Source: Methanobacterium sp. UBA44 | Lineage (GTDB): Archaea > Methanobacteriota > Methanobacteria > Methanobacteriales > Methanobacteriaceae | Length of the DNA stretch: 64,000 bases | Reading direction: 5' to 3' | Assembly (NCBI GenBank): GCA_002494885.1 | Contig: DACV01000007.1 | Coordinates: 556,001 to 620,000, forward strand | In this document: positions 9,865-18,787 of the stretch, in pieces | Numbering within the stretch: the stretch's first letter is position 1 | How the letters are laid out: every line of letters starts with the position of its first letter | Position numbers and translations under genes: made by a program | The notes under the pieces: model-generated | What the model was told of the DNA's origin: nothing | What the model saw: the letters and a program-made list of their open reading frames with translations, nothing else | Database searches by the model: none

Positions 9865-10374
9865 ATGAATAAGAAATTGACTGCAATAAGCCTATTGCTT
9901 ATGGCTTTTGTGGGTTTACAGCTTGCTGGCGCTGTTTCTGCACAGCCAAATACAGTTCCAAATCCATTTGCGCCACAACCATTTTGGCAATGGCAAAAAA
10001 TAGATCAGGGCAATAAATATTTCCAGAACAACTGGAGAAATCCCTGGGATGACCAAAAATTAAATTATAAAACTTACAAATTCAAATGGAGAGATAACAA
10101 TGTAAAAATATACATGCAGTTATACAATAAAACACGTGTAAATACATGGCAACGGTGGAGATGGAGCCTTAATAAATCTACCATAAAAAGTCTGGACAAA
10201 ACCAACTGGAGAACAATAAGAATTAATACATTAACCTACAATTCCACAGGAAATCTAACCAATAACACAAACAGATACGTATTTACCAGATTTGATCCTG
10301 TCAGATACTACTGGAATTATAAGGATAAAAGAGATCCAAGACATCCATTTATAACCCCATTAATCCAGAGATAA
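9865..10374 (+). CDS. secreted Trp/Asn-rich protein of unknown function
   Basis: 169 residues. MNKKLTAISLLLMAFVGLQL ending AGAVSA is a clear signal peptide. The mature part is rich in Trp, Asn, Arg, Lys and Tyr with no Cys, and ends without a membrane anchor. ATG at 9865 has a near-perfect GGAGGTGA site five bases upstream; an upstream GTG at 9856 overlaps that site and is not used. Probably a cell-surface or wall-associated protein; family not recognised. Confidence 0.75.
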   Translation: MNKKLTAISLLLMAFVGLQLAGAVSAQPNTVPNPFAPQPFWQWQKIDQGNKYFQNNWRNPWDDQKLNYKTYKFKWRDNNVKIYMQLYNKTRVNTWQRWRWSLNKSTIKSLDKTNWRTIRINTLTYNSTGNLTNNTNRYVFTRFDPVRYYWNYKDKRDPRHPFITPLIQR

Positions 10375-10402
10375 TCAATTAATTTTTCTTTTTTTACTTA
10401 AT

Positions 10403-11231
10403 TTATCTCATATATTTCCTTGTAAATATCACGAGAAACGCTGGCCAAGTAAATGCACCAATAATAGCTTCTATAATTGTAAATAGACCTAAAATACCTG
10501 TTTTTGCATTAATAACTCCATATACGGGTATAATCATCGTTAAAAAGCTAAAACGTAGGTTATTTATCAATGTATTATTTGTAAATACTCCCCCTATAAT
10601 CCAGAAAATAAAAGCAAACATTAAAAAAACTATGATAAAACTGAATAATAATCTGTAAGGGTAAACACCATAACCCAGAGGATACTGCACTATAATTTCC
10701 ACATATCTCATGATGAAATGTTTTTGTTTTCGTTTAACTTCCATTTCGCGGTAAAAATAGTAATCTGCCTTATCTCGATCCCCAACTTTCTCCCATGTTG
10801 ATTTTGCATTTCTACAGCACTTTTCCTGACCCTTTGGATCGTCAAAAATGGTATCTTTAAAACTTAACTCTCCCTTAACCTTTAAAAAACTAAGCCATGC
10901 ATTACCATGAATCCTATGCCCTGTCAAACCATACATTACCATTTATTTTCGAATCATGGAAAGATAAATTTTCATTCATCTGTGAATACTGAAAAGAAAT
11001 ACTTCTCCCAACATAGACATTGTTGAATGAAGTTTCGCCGCCGATCTCTGATTTTTCAAACCATGAATATTTTAATATTGAGGCCTCATCAAACCATAAA
11101 TCGCCTTTTATATTCGCCCCATAAAAAGAAACACTACCACTTATTTTTGCAGATTCAAAATCTACATTTCCCCCAATTTGAGCTCCATCAAATGAAATAT
11201 CGCCTTTTATATTAGATTTATTTAATTTCAA
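10403..11231 (-). pseudogene. pentapeptide-repeat ion-channel-like protein, one frameshift
   Basis: Two frames make one protein. 11231-10914 encodes repeats of the type I-x-G-x-x-x-F-x-x-A (SNIKGDISFDGAQIGGNVDF) and stops after WFDRA. The next frame continues the same repeats (RIHGNAWLSFLKVKGELSF) and then a channel-like part with two or three membrane helices (10403-10700). Removing one T near 10917 joins them as ...FDRA-RIHGNAW. Pentapeptide-repeat proteins fused to a two-helix channel are known in archaea. The TTG start overlaps the end of the Nmad3-like gene by 14 bases, so the two are translationally coupled. Recent mutation, sequencing error or frameshifting are all possible. Confidence 0.75.
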
Positions 11232-11910
11232 GTAACTTTAAAAGATTTTTTAATTTTTCTCTATCTTTAATAAATCTTGGAGGAAGGCTCCTTTGAATTG
11301 AGCCCGAAATCCCCAGTAATTCTTCCATATCCTCTGAAACGGCATGATAATTTCTCCCAATTTTATTAAGCTTCTTTGTGCTGATTAAAATAGCTTTATC
11401 CAGCAATTTACTTTTATTTTTATCTCCAATAACAATTACCACATTTTCTAAATCATTTTTTCTTTTAATATGGGCATTATTAAAACATTCTTTGCAATAT
11501 CCTTCAATTTCTTCTCTTGAACTATTTTTAAAATTAAAAATTTCATTAACAGTGAAATATCCGATTATATAAAGGGCTTCTTCATGTTTTTTATTATTAA
11601 ATGGAGTTAAACCTGCGTAAAATACTAATAAATCCCCTTTATTTAACTTTAAAATTGATTTTGCTTTAGAGCCCTTATCACCATAAGTAAATGTTTCAAA
11701 TTCTGGATCAAAATGCAATTTTCTATTTTTAACCTTTTCTGGTAGATAAAATGCTAAATATTCTCCTTTAGTTCCTCTAACATTATTATACGTCCTTTTT
11801 TCATCTGTTTCATCAGATTCAGACAGCGGAATGTATTCAAAAGTAGCATCTTCGAAGATGGGTGCCAGGCATCCGTCAGTTCCCTTATCTATTCCAACGC
11901 GGAGAAGCAT
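11218..11910 (-). CDS. Nmad3-like putative nucleotide-modification-associated protein
   Basis: 230 residues. The N-terminus LRVGIDKGTDGCLAPIF...FEYIPL resembles Nmad3, a domain described computationally with DNA base hypermodification systems. A central KGDLLVFYAGL...ALYIIGYF stretch looks like a ligand- or nucleotide-binding beta core. No membrane segment. It is the first gene of a coupled pair with the frameshifted pentapeptide-repeat channel. Assignment to Nmad3 is by pattern memory; the biochemical activity is unknown. Confidence 0.6.
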   Translation of the reverse strand: MLLRVGIDKGTDGCLAPIFEDATFEYIPLSESDETDEKRTYNNVRGTKGEYLAFYLPEKVKNRKLHFDPEFETFTYGDKGSKAKSILKLNKGDLLVFYAGLTPFNNKKHEEALYIIGYFTVNEIFNFKNSSREEIEGYCKECFNNAHIKRKNDLENVVIVIGDKNKSKLLDKAILISTKKLNKIGRNYHAVSEDMEELLGISGSIQRSLPPRFIKDREKLKNLLKLLEIK

Positions 11911-12035
11911 TGCTTTTAAACTTTTTCCCTCCAGAAATTGTTTAAATTATTTTGATTTAAATTTAAAATTTATTAAAAAAGAGATACTTTAATAATCAAT
12001 TAAAAATCTGGATTAAATCCAGTTAAAAAAAGAAT

Positions 12036-12302
12036 TTATGCTTCTATTGGGATTTTCCAGAGATAACCTACTTTTTTGGTTTTCTTGTTTATCTTTCCTT
12101 TCTTTGGTTTTTCCATTGAAGCTTCACTGCCTTCCCAATTTTTCACTGTTTTATCAAGGTACTTAGCAATCTCTTCACTGTATATCTTAGTTCCTATGGT
12201 GTAATTATCAATACCGTTGTGAATATAACTTATACCTTCACCTTCTTCTTCCATTACCTTTGATATTTTCATTAATTTCTGATAAAACTTTTCAGATACC
12301 AT
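12036..12302 (-). CDS. small protein of unknown function
   Basis: 88 residues, not recognised. Acidic N-terminal half, then a very basic Lys stretch (KPKKGKINKKTKKVG) and a short hydrophobic end. The ATG at 12302 follows AGGAGAGGAGA. Soluble, no Cys. Confidence 0.6.
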   Translation of the reverse strand: MVSEKFYQKLMKISKVMEEEGEGISYIHNGIDNYTIGTKIYSEEIAKYLDKTVKNWEGSEASMEKPKKGKINKKTKKVGYLWKIPIEA

Positions 12303-12640
12303 ATCTAAATCTCCTCTCCTTTTTTTTAGGCAGGCCCTTATTCAATCTATTAAATATTCATTGTGAAATTATTTCTGATCTATTCTGTAAAATTTCCACA
12401 ATCCATTGAAAATATTCTAAAAATATGACCAGGTATTTTTATTTATTCTATTATCCTTAATTTAATGAAATTAAGTTAAATCATTAAGTGCCTTTTCCAC
12501 AAATACTGTTGATTATAATATATATTGTTTTCTCTCTCGCTTAATATTATCTATTTAATATTTCATCAAAACTTATTGAACGAATTTAATTTAGTTAAAT
12601 CATTTATTAATTTTGAAAATTAGATATAATAATATTTTCA
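12303..12640. other. intergenic region with one perfect hairpin
   Basis: No gene seen. A perfect inverted repeat with 8 bp arms (CTTAATTT / AAATTAAG, loop AATG) lies at 12456-12475. It has no T-run and its role is unclear. Confidence 0.4.
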
Positions 12641-13084
12641 CTATTTTATTGCCTTATTAAGTTTTCCTATCATATACCCAATCCCCTTACACCCTTCTAA
12701 TGGATTATAAATAGACTTATCATGAAAAATTGATTTAATCAGTTTGGTATAATATCTTCCTCCTAAAACAACTATCCTGTTATATTTATTTAAACCTTTA
12801 TCATTTGCCTGGCTACTTAATTCGTGTATTGAAATTGGATTTGAATTTATATCATGAAAACAGGCATCATAAGGTTTTTTAATAATATCATCACCTTTCA
12901 TGAAACCATATTTGGCAGAAAGTATCATCCATGAGTCTGGGTAGAATTTTTCAGCATATTCTATGGATTTCTTAGAAAATGTGCCTACATAAATTTCTCT
13001 GGCTTTTACAGGACAGACATCTGGCGATTTGTGCCATATCTTTAATTTTCCACTGCCTACAATGCATAATGATCTGGATTTCAT
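12641..13084 (-). CDS. DUF6884-like protein
   Basis: 147 residues. The central WMILSAKYGFMKGDDIIKKP plus YDA matches the S-A-(K/R)-Y-G...P-Y-D signature of DUF6884-type proteins, often found near DNA-modification or phage genes; function unknown. The N-terminus (LCIVGSGKLKIWH) and RIVVLGGRYY suggest an alpha/beta fold. No Shine-Dalgarno, but AAATATAATA lies about 26 bases before the ATG, which suggests a leaderless transcript. Confidence 0.55.
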   Translation of the reverse strand: MKSRSLCIVGSGKLKIWHKSPDVCPVKAREIYVGTFSKKSIEYAEKFYPDSWMILSAKYGFMKGDDIIKKPYDACFHDINSNPISIHELSSQANDKGLNKYNRIVVLGGRYYTKLIKSIFHDKSIYNPLEGCKGIGYMIGKLNKAIK

Positions 13085-13130
13085 TCTTTAAAATTTAAAA
13101 ATGAAGTATATTATATTTCAATCTCTGGCA

Positions 13131-13238
13131 GATTTTGGTAGCTGGCAAAAATTTTCATTTTTGTTGCACCAAAATTTCAGATTTTGGTAGCTGGCAAAAA
13201 TTTTCATTTTTGTTGCACCAAAATTTCAGATTTTGGTA
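13131..13238. repeat. 49-bp tandem repeat made of two palindromes
   Basis: Two full copies (13131-13179 and 13180-13228) and ten bases of a third. Each unit contains ACCAAAAT...ATTTTGGT (5-base centre) and an imperfect GCAAAAAT...ATTTTTGTTGC. The inner copy supplies the last codons and stop of the 13204-13512 gene; the outer copy lies beyond the stop. The TTGCACCAAA word links it to the hairpin arrays at 43.9 and 53.1 kb. Confidence 0.8.
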
Positions 13239-13512
13239 ACCATACTTCATCCTGTTCTAATTTAATTAATATAGCTTTTTTGGTTTCTTTTTTAATTATA
13301 CCCACAATTTCACTGGATAATCCCTTGTTGGTTGCAAGCCATTCTGGTAATGTAACAACTGCCATTTCTCCTTCTTCACCGGGTTTTAATTTACCCCGTT
13401 CAAGTTCTCGTGCTATAGAAAGGTTTTTTAAGTCGATTTTAATAGTATCGCCCTTTTTAATGTCCTTTTTTGCAATTATTTTTCCATCACTTGCGATAAA
13501 TGCATCTTCCAT
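13204..13512 (-). CDS. small beta-rich protein of unknown function
   Basis: 102 residues. Beta-rich with two probable SH3-like halves (KDIKKGDTIKIDL; AILIKLEQDEVWLPKSEI); the E-V-W-L-P-K-S ending is common in archaeal small binding proteins. GGGTGATTTC precedes the ATG at 13512. Its last ~13 codons lie inside the tandem palindromic repeat, so the natural C-terminus may have been replaced. Confidence 0.65.
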   Translation of the reverse strand: MEDAFIASDGKIIAKKDIKKGDTIKIDLKNLSIARELERGKLKPGEEGEMAVVTLPEWLATNKGLSSEIVGIIKKETKKAILIKLEQDEVWLPKSEILVQQK

Positions 13513-14068
13513 GAAATCACCCTGATTATTTTTTAAACCTCTAATAAGGCATAGTTTTTTTAATATCGTCTTTCAACTCGTCAGTATCTAAAATACCTCA
13601 CTAATTACATTTTAAAAAATAAAATTATATATAACAATTTAAGAATATATTGAATTAAGATATATATAACCTTTTGTATTAACTAATCTCTGTTAAAAAG
13701 TTTTTCTAGCAAAAATATTTGTAGATATGGACTATTCCATAAAATTGAAGGATATAATTCCCTAAATTAATAAAATAACCCATTAAATAAGGCATAGTTT
13801 TGAAAAGTTTTTAAAATTTTCTGATTAAATATGGCCATTTAATTATTATTATGAGTTCAAAATAGTTAATTCAAGTCTAAATTTATAAAAATACACATAA
13901 TATAATTTAAATAATGATTCTTATCCAATTAAATTTTTAATTATATAATTAAATATTTATACTGGTTATAAGTTTATTTTAAGCTCATTATACTGTTCTT
14001 TTGTTTTAATCAGCAATTTCCATGATTAAGCAAAATTTAAATTAGTTTAAGTAATTATATTAAACATA
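13513..14068. other. intergenic region with a 16-base direct repeat
   Basis: No gene seen. AATAAGGCATAGTTTT occurs exactly at 13543-13558 and 13786-13801, 243 bases apart. Meaning unknown. Confidence 0.4.
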
Positions 14069-14503
14069 TCAAATTTTAATTGGTTCTGCACTTTCCTTAT
14101 CAAAATAAAAATTCTTTCCACATTCTTCACATGAATATACATCGAAAGAGCCAGATATACTTAAAGATTGATTAGAAATATCTAAATCTATCAGTTTTAC
14201 CTTTTTTGAACTACAATAAGGGCATTTAACATCATAAAAACCTGCAGAATCAAAAACTGAAGAAGCGGCTATAAAAACAATAATACCTGTTAAAACAATC
14301 ATAAAAATCATTACTACAGGAATATAATCCTTTGAAGCTACATTAGCAAGTATTTTAGGATCATCATCTAATTCAGACTCTTTTTTATCCTCTGAACACA
14401 TTTCGGGACGTAATTTTCCACCACAAACTCATTTAATTTGCTTATTTGTAGATTTCTCTGAACTGTAATATTTTCCGCATTTATCACAGATAAGATCAGG
14501 CAT
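14069..14503 (-). pseudogene. zinc-ribbon membrane protein with in-frame TGA at a Cys position
   Basis: The frame begins at ATG 14503 (GGTG site five bases upstream) with MPDLICDKCGKYY, meets TGA at 14429-14431, then continues in the same frame as VCGGKLRPEMCSEDKKE, a membrane helix (IPVVMIFMIVLTGIIVFIAA) and a second CPYC...CEEC ribbon. Relatives at 38470 and 49654 have CxxCGGYY...CxCGG; the TGA falls exactly on the first C of CxCGG. An internal ATG at 14401 lacks a ribosome-binding site. A nonsense change of TGT/TGC is simplest; the order is known to lack selenocysteine. Confidence 0.7.
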
Positions 14504-14867
14504 ACAAACACCATGAATGTCTTTAAATTAATCTCTATAGAATTTATAACACTTCACTTATTAAATATTGTTCCTGATACAGGATGTTTATTCAAGATCA
14601 TTTTAGAAATTTTAATAAAATCGACCGCCTAATAATGCATTTTTATCTAAATAAATCATTATTATGTAATATGTAATGAGTAGGGTGATGCTGACTATAT
14701 AAGAACCGCTGTAATAATGCTTTTTTTCCCAGAATAATGTTTTAAATAACCCAATAGATTAAAAATACCATTTAAGAAAGCTCCTTCAAAATACCCCAAA
14801 AAATAAACTTCACAGCATTCTCTAAATCATGAAAAGAGCAATATAAATGTTTTTTTCTAACATTTTT
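14504..14867. other. intergenic region between divergent genes
   Basis: No coding signal. CTATATAAG near 14695 resembles a TATA element with no gene closely downstream. Confidence 0.4.
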
Positions 14868-14887
14868 AACCAAAAGGTTTAAATATA
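14868..14887 (+). promoter_or_regulatory. archaeal promoter (BRE/TATA) of the transglutaminase gene
   Basis: AACCAAAA followed by GGTTTAAATATA. The first eight bases equal those of the promoters at 36380 and 45182, which also serve secreted proteins. A TATA box at about 14878-14886 puts transcription start near 14906, downstream of the ATG at 14901, so that ATG cannot be the start. Confidence 0.6.
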
Positions 14888-14963
14888 ATAAGGTCAAATT
14901 ATGGCCTATCCCGAAAAATACTATTTAAGGGTATTTTTATTATTGGGAATCGGAGGCGGTATA

Positions 14964-16088
14964 ATTTCGAAAAAACTGTTATTTGCAATCCTATTAGCTG
15001 CCAGCATATCGATGACTGGCATAGCTAGTGCAAATGCATCAGAAATAGGTGAAGCACAAAAGCAGGTAACTGATACCGGTTATGTGCAAAAAACAAATGA
15101 GCAAGTAACTAATTCAAATATTTTAAATAATTCAGCCAGAACGCAAAATAAGGCTGATGAAATTGATTTTAAAAAATCAAAAAAGACCAAAAAATTTTCC
15201 AACACAAACAAAAAAACCGTTCGGAAAGAAAAAGCTTTCAAGAAAAATAATGTAAGCTCAAAAAACATTGAAAACCCAGAAAACATTTACAAAACAGTTA
15301 AAACTGATAGTAACATCAATAAAAATTCAACAAATTCAAAAAACATCCAAAAACCAGTTAAGACAGTTAAAAACGCCGCTGAAAATTCAACTACTTCAGA
15401 AGAGATTCAAAATCAGATCAGATCAAATTCATGTATAGAAGATCAAAATACATCCACCATTCCAGATACAACACAAAAACCAGTAAATGCTACTCAAACA
15501 CCAGTAGATACAACAGAAAATTCAAATGAATCAGAATTGAACAAATACCTCGAACTATTCGATGAAAATGATACAGCATTAATAGGAACTAATGTATCTA
15601 ATGATGAACCAATAGCAGCAGGTGGAACTACAAGTTTACAATCTTATCTTGTGCAAACTGCATATTGTGATGTAAATTCTCAAACAATAAGAGCCACAGC
15701 TGCAGCGATAACCCGTGGAAAAACATCAACATATGCTAAGGCTGTAGCAATTTTCAACTACGTAAGGGATAGAACAAGCTATTCTTTCTATTATAACACC
15801 AAAAAAGGAGCATTAGGTACACTTACCTCAAGAAGCGCAAATTGTGTTGACCATACCCATCTCCTAATAGCTCTTTTAAGAGCTTCAGGAATACCTGCAA
15901 AATACGTGCATGTTAAAGCTCAGTTTACAAGTGGTAGCTGGTACGGACACGTATATGCAAATGTATGGGTAGATGGTAGATGGTATTCAGCAGATGCAAC
16001 AAGCAACAGTAACCCATTTGGTGTAATTAAAAACTGGAATTTAAGAACATGCACATTGAAGGGAATATATGCTTCATTACCTTTCTAA
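14964..16088 (+). CDS. secreted transglutaminase-like protein, possible pseudomurein endoisopeptidase relative
   Basis: About 374 residues from the ATT at 14964: signal peptide (SKKLLFAILLAASISMTGIA), a ~190-residue Lys/Asn/Ser/Thr low-complexity linker, then a transglutaminase-like core. Catalytic triad candidates are Cys294 (SANCVDHTHLL), His329 (WYGHVYA) and Asp344 (SADAT). The fold is shared by the Cys endoisopeptidases PeiW/PeiP that cut pseudomurein peptides, so a wall role is likely. Start choice: GGAGG ends seven bases before ATT and the signal peptide begins there. ATG 14901 precedes the predicted transcription start; TTG 14943 is less well placed. Confidence 0.8.
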   Translation: MSKKLLFAILLAASISMTGIASANASEIGEAQKQVTDTGYVQKTNEQVTNSNILNNSARTQNKADEIDFKKSKKTKKFSNTNKKTVRKEKAFKKNNVSSKNIENPENIYKTVKTDSNINKNSTNSKNIQKPVKTVKNAAENSTTSEEIQNQIRSNSCIEDQNTSTIPDTTQKPVNATQTPVDTTENSNESELNKYLELFDENDTALIGTNVSNDEPIAAGGTTSLQSYLVQTAYCDVNSQTIRATAAAITRGKTSTYAKAVAIFNYVRDRTSYSFYYNTKKGALGTLTSRSANCVDHTHLLIALLRASGIPAKYVHVKAQFTSGSWYGHVYANVWVDGRWYSADATSNSNPFGVIKNWNLRTCTLKGIYASLPF

Positions 16089-16125
16089 TTGCATGAAATA
16101 ATTCCTATAAACTCGGAGGAAAAAA

Positions 16126-16497
16126 ATGTTTAAAAAATCAATAATTGGACTCGTTGCAGTAATTGCAGCAGTTGGTCTGGTATTTGCTGCTTATAGTGAT
16201 GGAGATAACTCTAATTCCAGTGAGAAATCCATTAATACTGGTAAACAGAATTTAGTTGCTAAAAGCAATACCACTAATCAGACCAGTGCCAATCGTATAT
16301 CCGAAGAGGAAGCTCAAAAAATAGCTCAAAAATACATTGAAGAACCTGGAGCAAAAGCAGGTAAAGCAAAATTATCTAAAACGAACGGTGAAAGTGTTTA
16401 TGTAGTTCCTGTTGTTCTTAACGGGAATACAGTAGGAGAAATATATATTGGTGCCCAAACAGGGAAAAATATGGGAGGAGCAGGTGGAGTATCTTAA
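16126..16497 (+). CDS. secreted PepSY-like small protein
   Basis: 123 residues. Signal segment FKKSIIGLVAVIAAVGLVFA, an Asn/Ser-rich spacer, then ISEEEAQKIAQKYIEEPGA and YVVPVVLNGNTVGEIYIG, which fit a single PepSY-type unit. PepSY domains often act as propeptide-like inhibitors of secreted peptidases. It lies 37 bases after the transglutaminase gene with its own CGGAGG site and may modulate that enzyme; this is inference. Confidence 0.7.
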   Translation: MFKKSIIGLVAVIAAVGLVFAAYSDGDNSNSSEKSINTGKQNLVAKSNTTNQTSANRISEEEAQKIAQKYIEEPGAKAGKAKLSKTNGESVYVVPVVLNGNTVGEIYIGAQTGKNMGGAGGVS

Positions 16498-16778
16498 ATT
16501 ACCTCTTTTCCTCTTTATTATTTTTTTTAGAGTTTTGTTTAAATCTAATTAACACGTGAAATAATTTCTATTTTGACATTATCTTATAATTTGTTATAAT
16601 TAAATAAATTTTGTTGGTATACTCTTTTTAACAACTTTTAGCTTGGAATTATAGGTTTATTTAATTTCCATGAACTTATTTTTCATTTAATTTTTTTATG
16701 TAAAAAAAATAGAAAATATTAAGTCTTTGTTTTTACATAGTAATACTACTTTTATATTATTTATTACTGGAGATCATA

Positions 16779-17801
16779 ATGACACCAAGTAAAAAAGCAC
16801 TCATATTATTATCTGCTATTTTTATAGTTATTTCGGGAATCTTTATAATTAATTACAATCTTAATAGCTATTCTTCAAGTGATCCTGCAGCTTCAACTGT
16901 TTATATTGAAAATGGAGTATCAGGAGTAGTTACAATAACGGATCCATTCCTAAACAGAACTTCAGAACTTAAAATTGATTATTATCCTATAAGCACTGGT
17001 TCGGGAGTAATTATAACCGGTGATGGATATATAATAACTGCATTTCATGTGATTGGAGATCCTGAGACTTCCAGCAAAGAAAATAGGGCTAAAAAAATGG
17101 AAAATGGAGATATTATAGACTATTTAGAAAAAGCTGCTTTAAACCAGTATATTTCCAATGCTAATCCTCAACTGGATAATCAATTAATTAATGATACTAA
17201 CAATTCCCAGATTTCAAATGTAGCAAATACAGAATTGGCACTGGAATCACTTAAACAAAAAAACCTTATTAGTACCAAATCCTTTAAACAGGTCATAAAA
17301 GTCAGATTACCTTCCTCCACTGGAAACATTAATTCTATTTATTCTTATGATGCACAGGTTATAGATTTTGGAGATCAAGAAAAAAATGAAGATATAGCAC
17401 TTTTAAAGATAAATCCACTCGGAAATTTGCCTTCTTTAAAGATCGCTTCAAAAAGACCACTGGTTGGTGATAATATCCGAATTTATGGCTATCCTGGAAA
17501 TAAAGGAATTCAATATCAAACAGAAAGTTCTTTAACACCTTCATCATCTTCAGGACTTCTAACTTCAACAAGACCAAATTACATAGGAACAGTTTATTAT
17601 CAAACAAGTGCACCTACTGCAAAGGGTTATAGTGGTGGTCCGGTAGTAAATAACCAGAATAAAGTTGTAGGTATTATAATATACGGAATTGAAAGGCATT
17701 CTTACCTTGGAGAAGAATTTAAATCTGAATCAAGCCTCTTCATATCCTCAAAACATTTAATAAATATCTGCAGGAAGAATAATGTTAATTACTTTAATTA
17801 A
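16779..17801 (+). CDS. membrane-anchored trypsin-like serine protease (HtrA/DegP type)
   Basis: 340 residues. One N-terminal membrane anchor (about 7-25) and a chymotrypsin-fold domain outside the cell: His90 (TAFHVIGD), Asp205 (EDIALLK), Ser285 (GYSGGP). A ~100-residue insertion sits between His and Asp. No PDZ domain, unlike full HtrA. Probably degrades misfolded exported proteins. CTGGAGATC precedes ATG. Its end overlaps the convergent 17798 gene by four bases. Confidence 0.88.
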   Translation: MTPSKKALILLSAIFIVISGIFIINYNLNSYSSSDPAASTVYIENGVSGVVTITDPFLNRTSELKIDYYPISTGSGVIITGDGYIITAFHVIGDPETSSKENRAKKMENGDIIDYLEKAALNQYISNANPQLDNQLINDTNNSQISNVANTELALESLKQKNLISTKSFKQVIKVRLPSSTGNINSIYSYDAQVIDFGDQEKNEDIALLKINPLGNLPSLKIASKRPLVGDNIRIYGYPGNKGIQYQTESSLTPSSSSGLLTSTRPNYIGTVYYQTSAPTAKGYSGGPVVNNQNKVVGIIIYGIERHSYLGEEFKSESSLFISSKHLINICRKNNVNYFN

Positions 17802-18082
17802 GCTGATGTTCTACCAATACCTTCAAGAAAGTAAATATCCAGCTCGTCAGGAATTCCAGCAAGTTTCACTTTCTTTTTAAAATCTTCTGATTTAAAAAAT
17901 TTCCTTGCATTTTCAAGATCATCCCAATCATATAAAATAACTACTTCATCTGGATTTTCTATGCTACGAAAAACATGAGATCCTTTAGAACCATAATTTT
18001 TACGGTTTTCCATGTTTTCATCATAAATTCTTTTCCATTTGCTGTATTCTTCAACTTTATGTCTTACCAGAACATAATGCAA
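17798..18082 (-). CDS. antibiotic-biosynthesis-monooxygenase-like (dimeric alpha/beta barrel) protein
   Basis: 94 residues with the pattern of the ferredoxin-like dimeric barrel: YVLVRHKVEEYSKWKRIYDE, NPDEVVILYDWDDLENARKF and SEDFKKK. Members oxidise quinols or simply bind small ligands; the exact role here is unknown. Tail-to-tail with the serine protease gene. Confidence 0.7.
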   Translation of the reverse strand: MHYVLVRHKVEEYSKWKRIYDENMENRKNYGSKGSHVFRSIENPDEVVILYDWDDLENARKFFKSEDFKKKVKLAGIPDELDIYFLEGIGRTSA

Positions 18083-18297
18083 TGTTACACCTTCACTTAT
18101 TAAACAATACTACTTTATAAAAATTAATTATTATAGTTATCTAATGCACCCATCTTGCTTTTAATTAGTTTAACCATTATCGTCTAAAATAGATAAAAAG
18201 AAAATTTATGACATTTGAAGATTAAATTCTTCTTTTAAACCCAATATTTTAAGATATTTTCAAGATTTAAAAAAATATTATTTTGAAGAATGCAAAA

Positions 18298-18321
18298 GTA
18301 TATAAGTATATTCTTATATAC
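18298..18321. promoter_or_regulatory. operator-like perfect inverted repeat over the ArsR-gene promoter
   Basis: Arms GTATATAAG and CTTATATAC are perfect with six bases between. The left arm also serves as TATA box, about 27 bases before the ATG at 18331, so the message is probably leaderless. A palindrome on its own TATA box is the expected layout for autorepression by an ArsR dimer. Confidence 0.65.
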
Positions 18322-18330
18322 TTATAATTC

Positions 18331-18678
18331 ATGTTGAGGATAAAAACTGAATACTGCTGTGATTTATCCGAGGAATTAGAGGAGTTATTCAAAGCACTCG
18401 CCAATGTAAACAGATTGCTTTTAATCTATAAAATGACATCTGGAGAGATGGAAAAAGTTAGCGTTACACAAATGGCCAGAATGACTGGATTAACTCAACC
18501 TGCAGCATCTCAACACCTGAAAATACTGAAAACTGCAAATATCCTCAATGCCGAGAAAAAAGGCAACTACATCTATTACACATTCAACCACAATGCAGTG
18601 ATAAGTCACAAAGAAAAAATTGATTTTTTATTTGGCTGCGTTTTATCCAAATGCAATAAAATTAAAATGGGCAAATAA
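18331..18678 (+). CDS. ArsR-family winged-helix repressor
   Basis: 115 residues. LFKALANVNRLLLIYKMTSG, then VSVTQMARMTGLTQPAASQH (recognition helix) and LKILKTANIL with wing KGNYIYYTF. Cys9-Cys10 (YCCDL) and Cys107/Cys112 could bind metal, but no classic CVC metal box is present. No export or redox gene sits beside it; the palindrome at 18298 suggests self-regulation. Confidence 0.85.
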   Translation: MLRIKTEYCCDLSEELEELFKALANVNRLLLIYKMTSGEMEKVSVTQMARMTGLTQPAASQHLKILKTANILNAEKKGNYIYYTFNHNAVISHKEKIDFLFGCVLSKCNKIKMGK

Positions 18679-18787
18679 GCTCAAACATTATCATTAAATT
18701 TTTAAGAAAATAATCAAAAGGGAACTTAAAAAATAATTAAACGCATTATAAGGCAAGAACTAATTATTAACCCCATAGAGTGATAAT

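Noticed and set aside
14069..14401. Zinc-ribbon membrane protein starting at ATG 14401
   Set aside because: No ribosome-binding site there, while the upstream in-frame ATG 14503 has one and completes the first ribbon.
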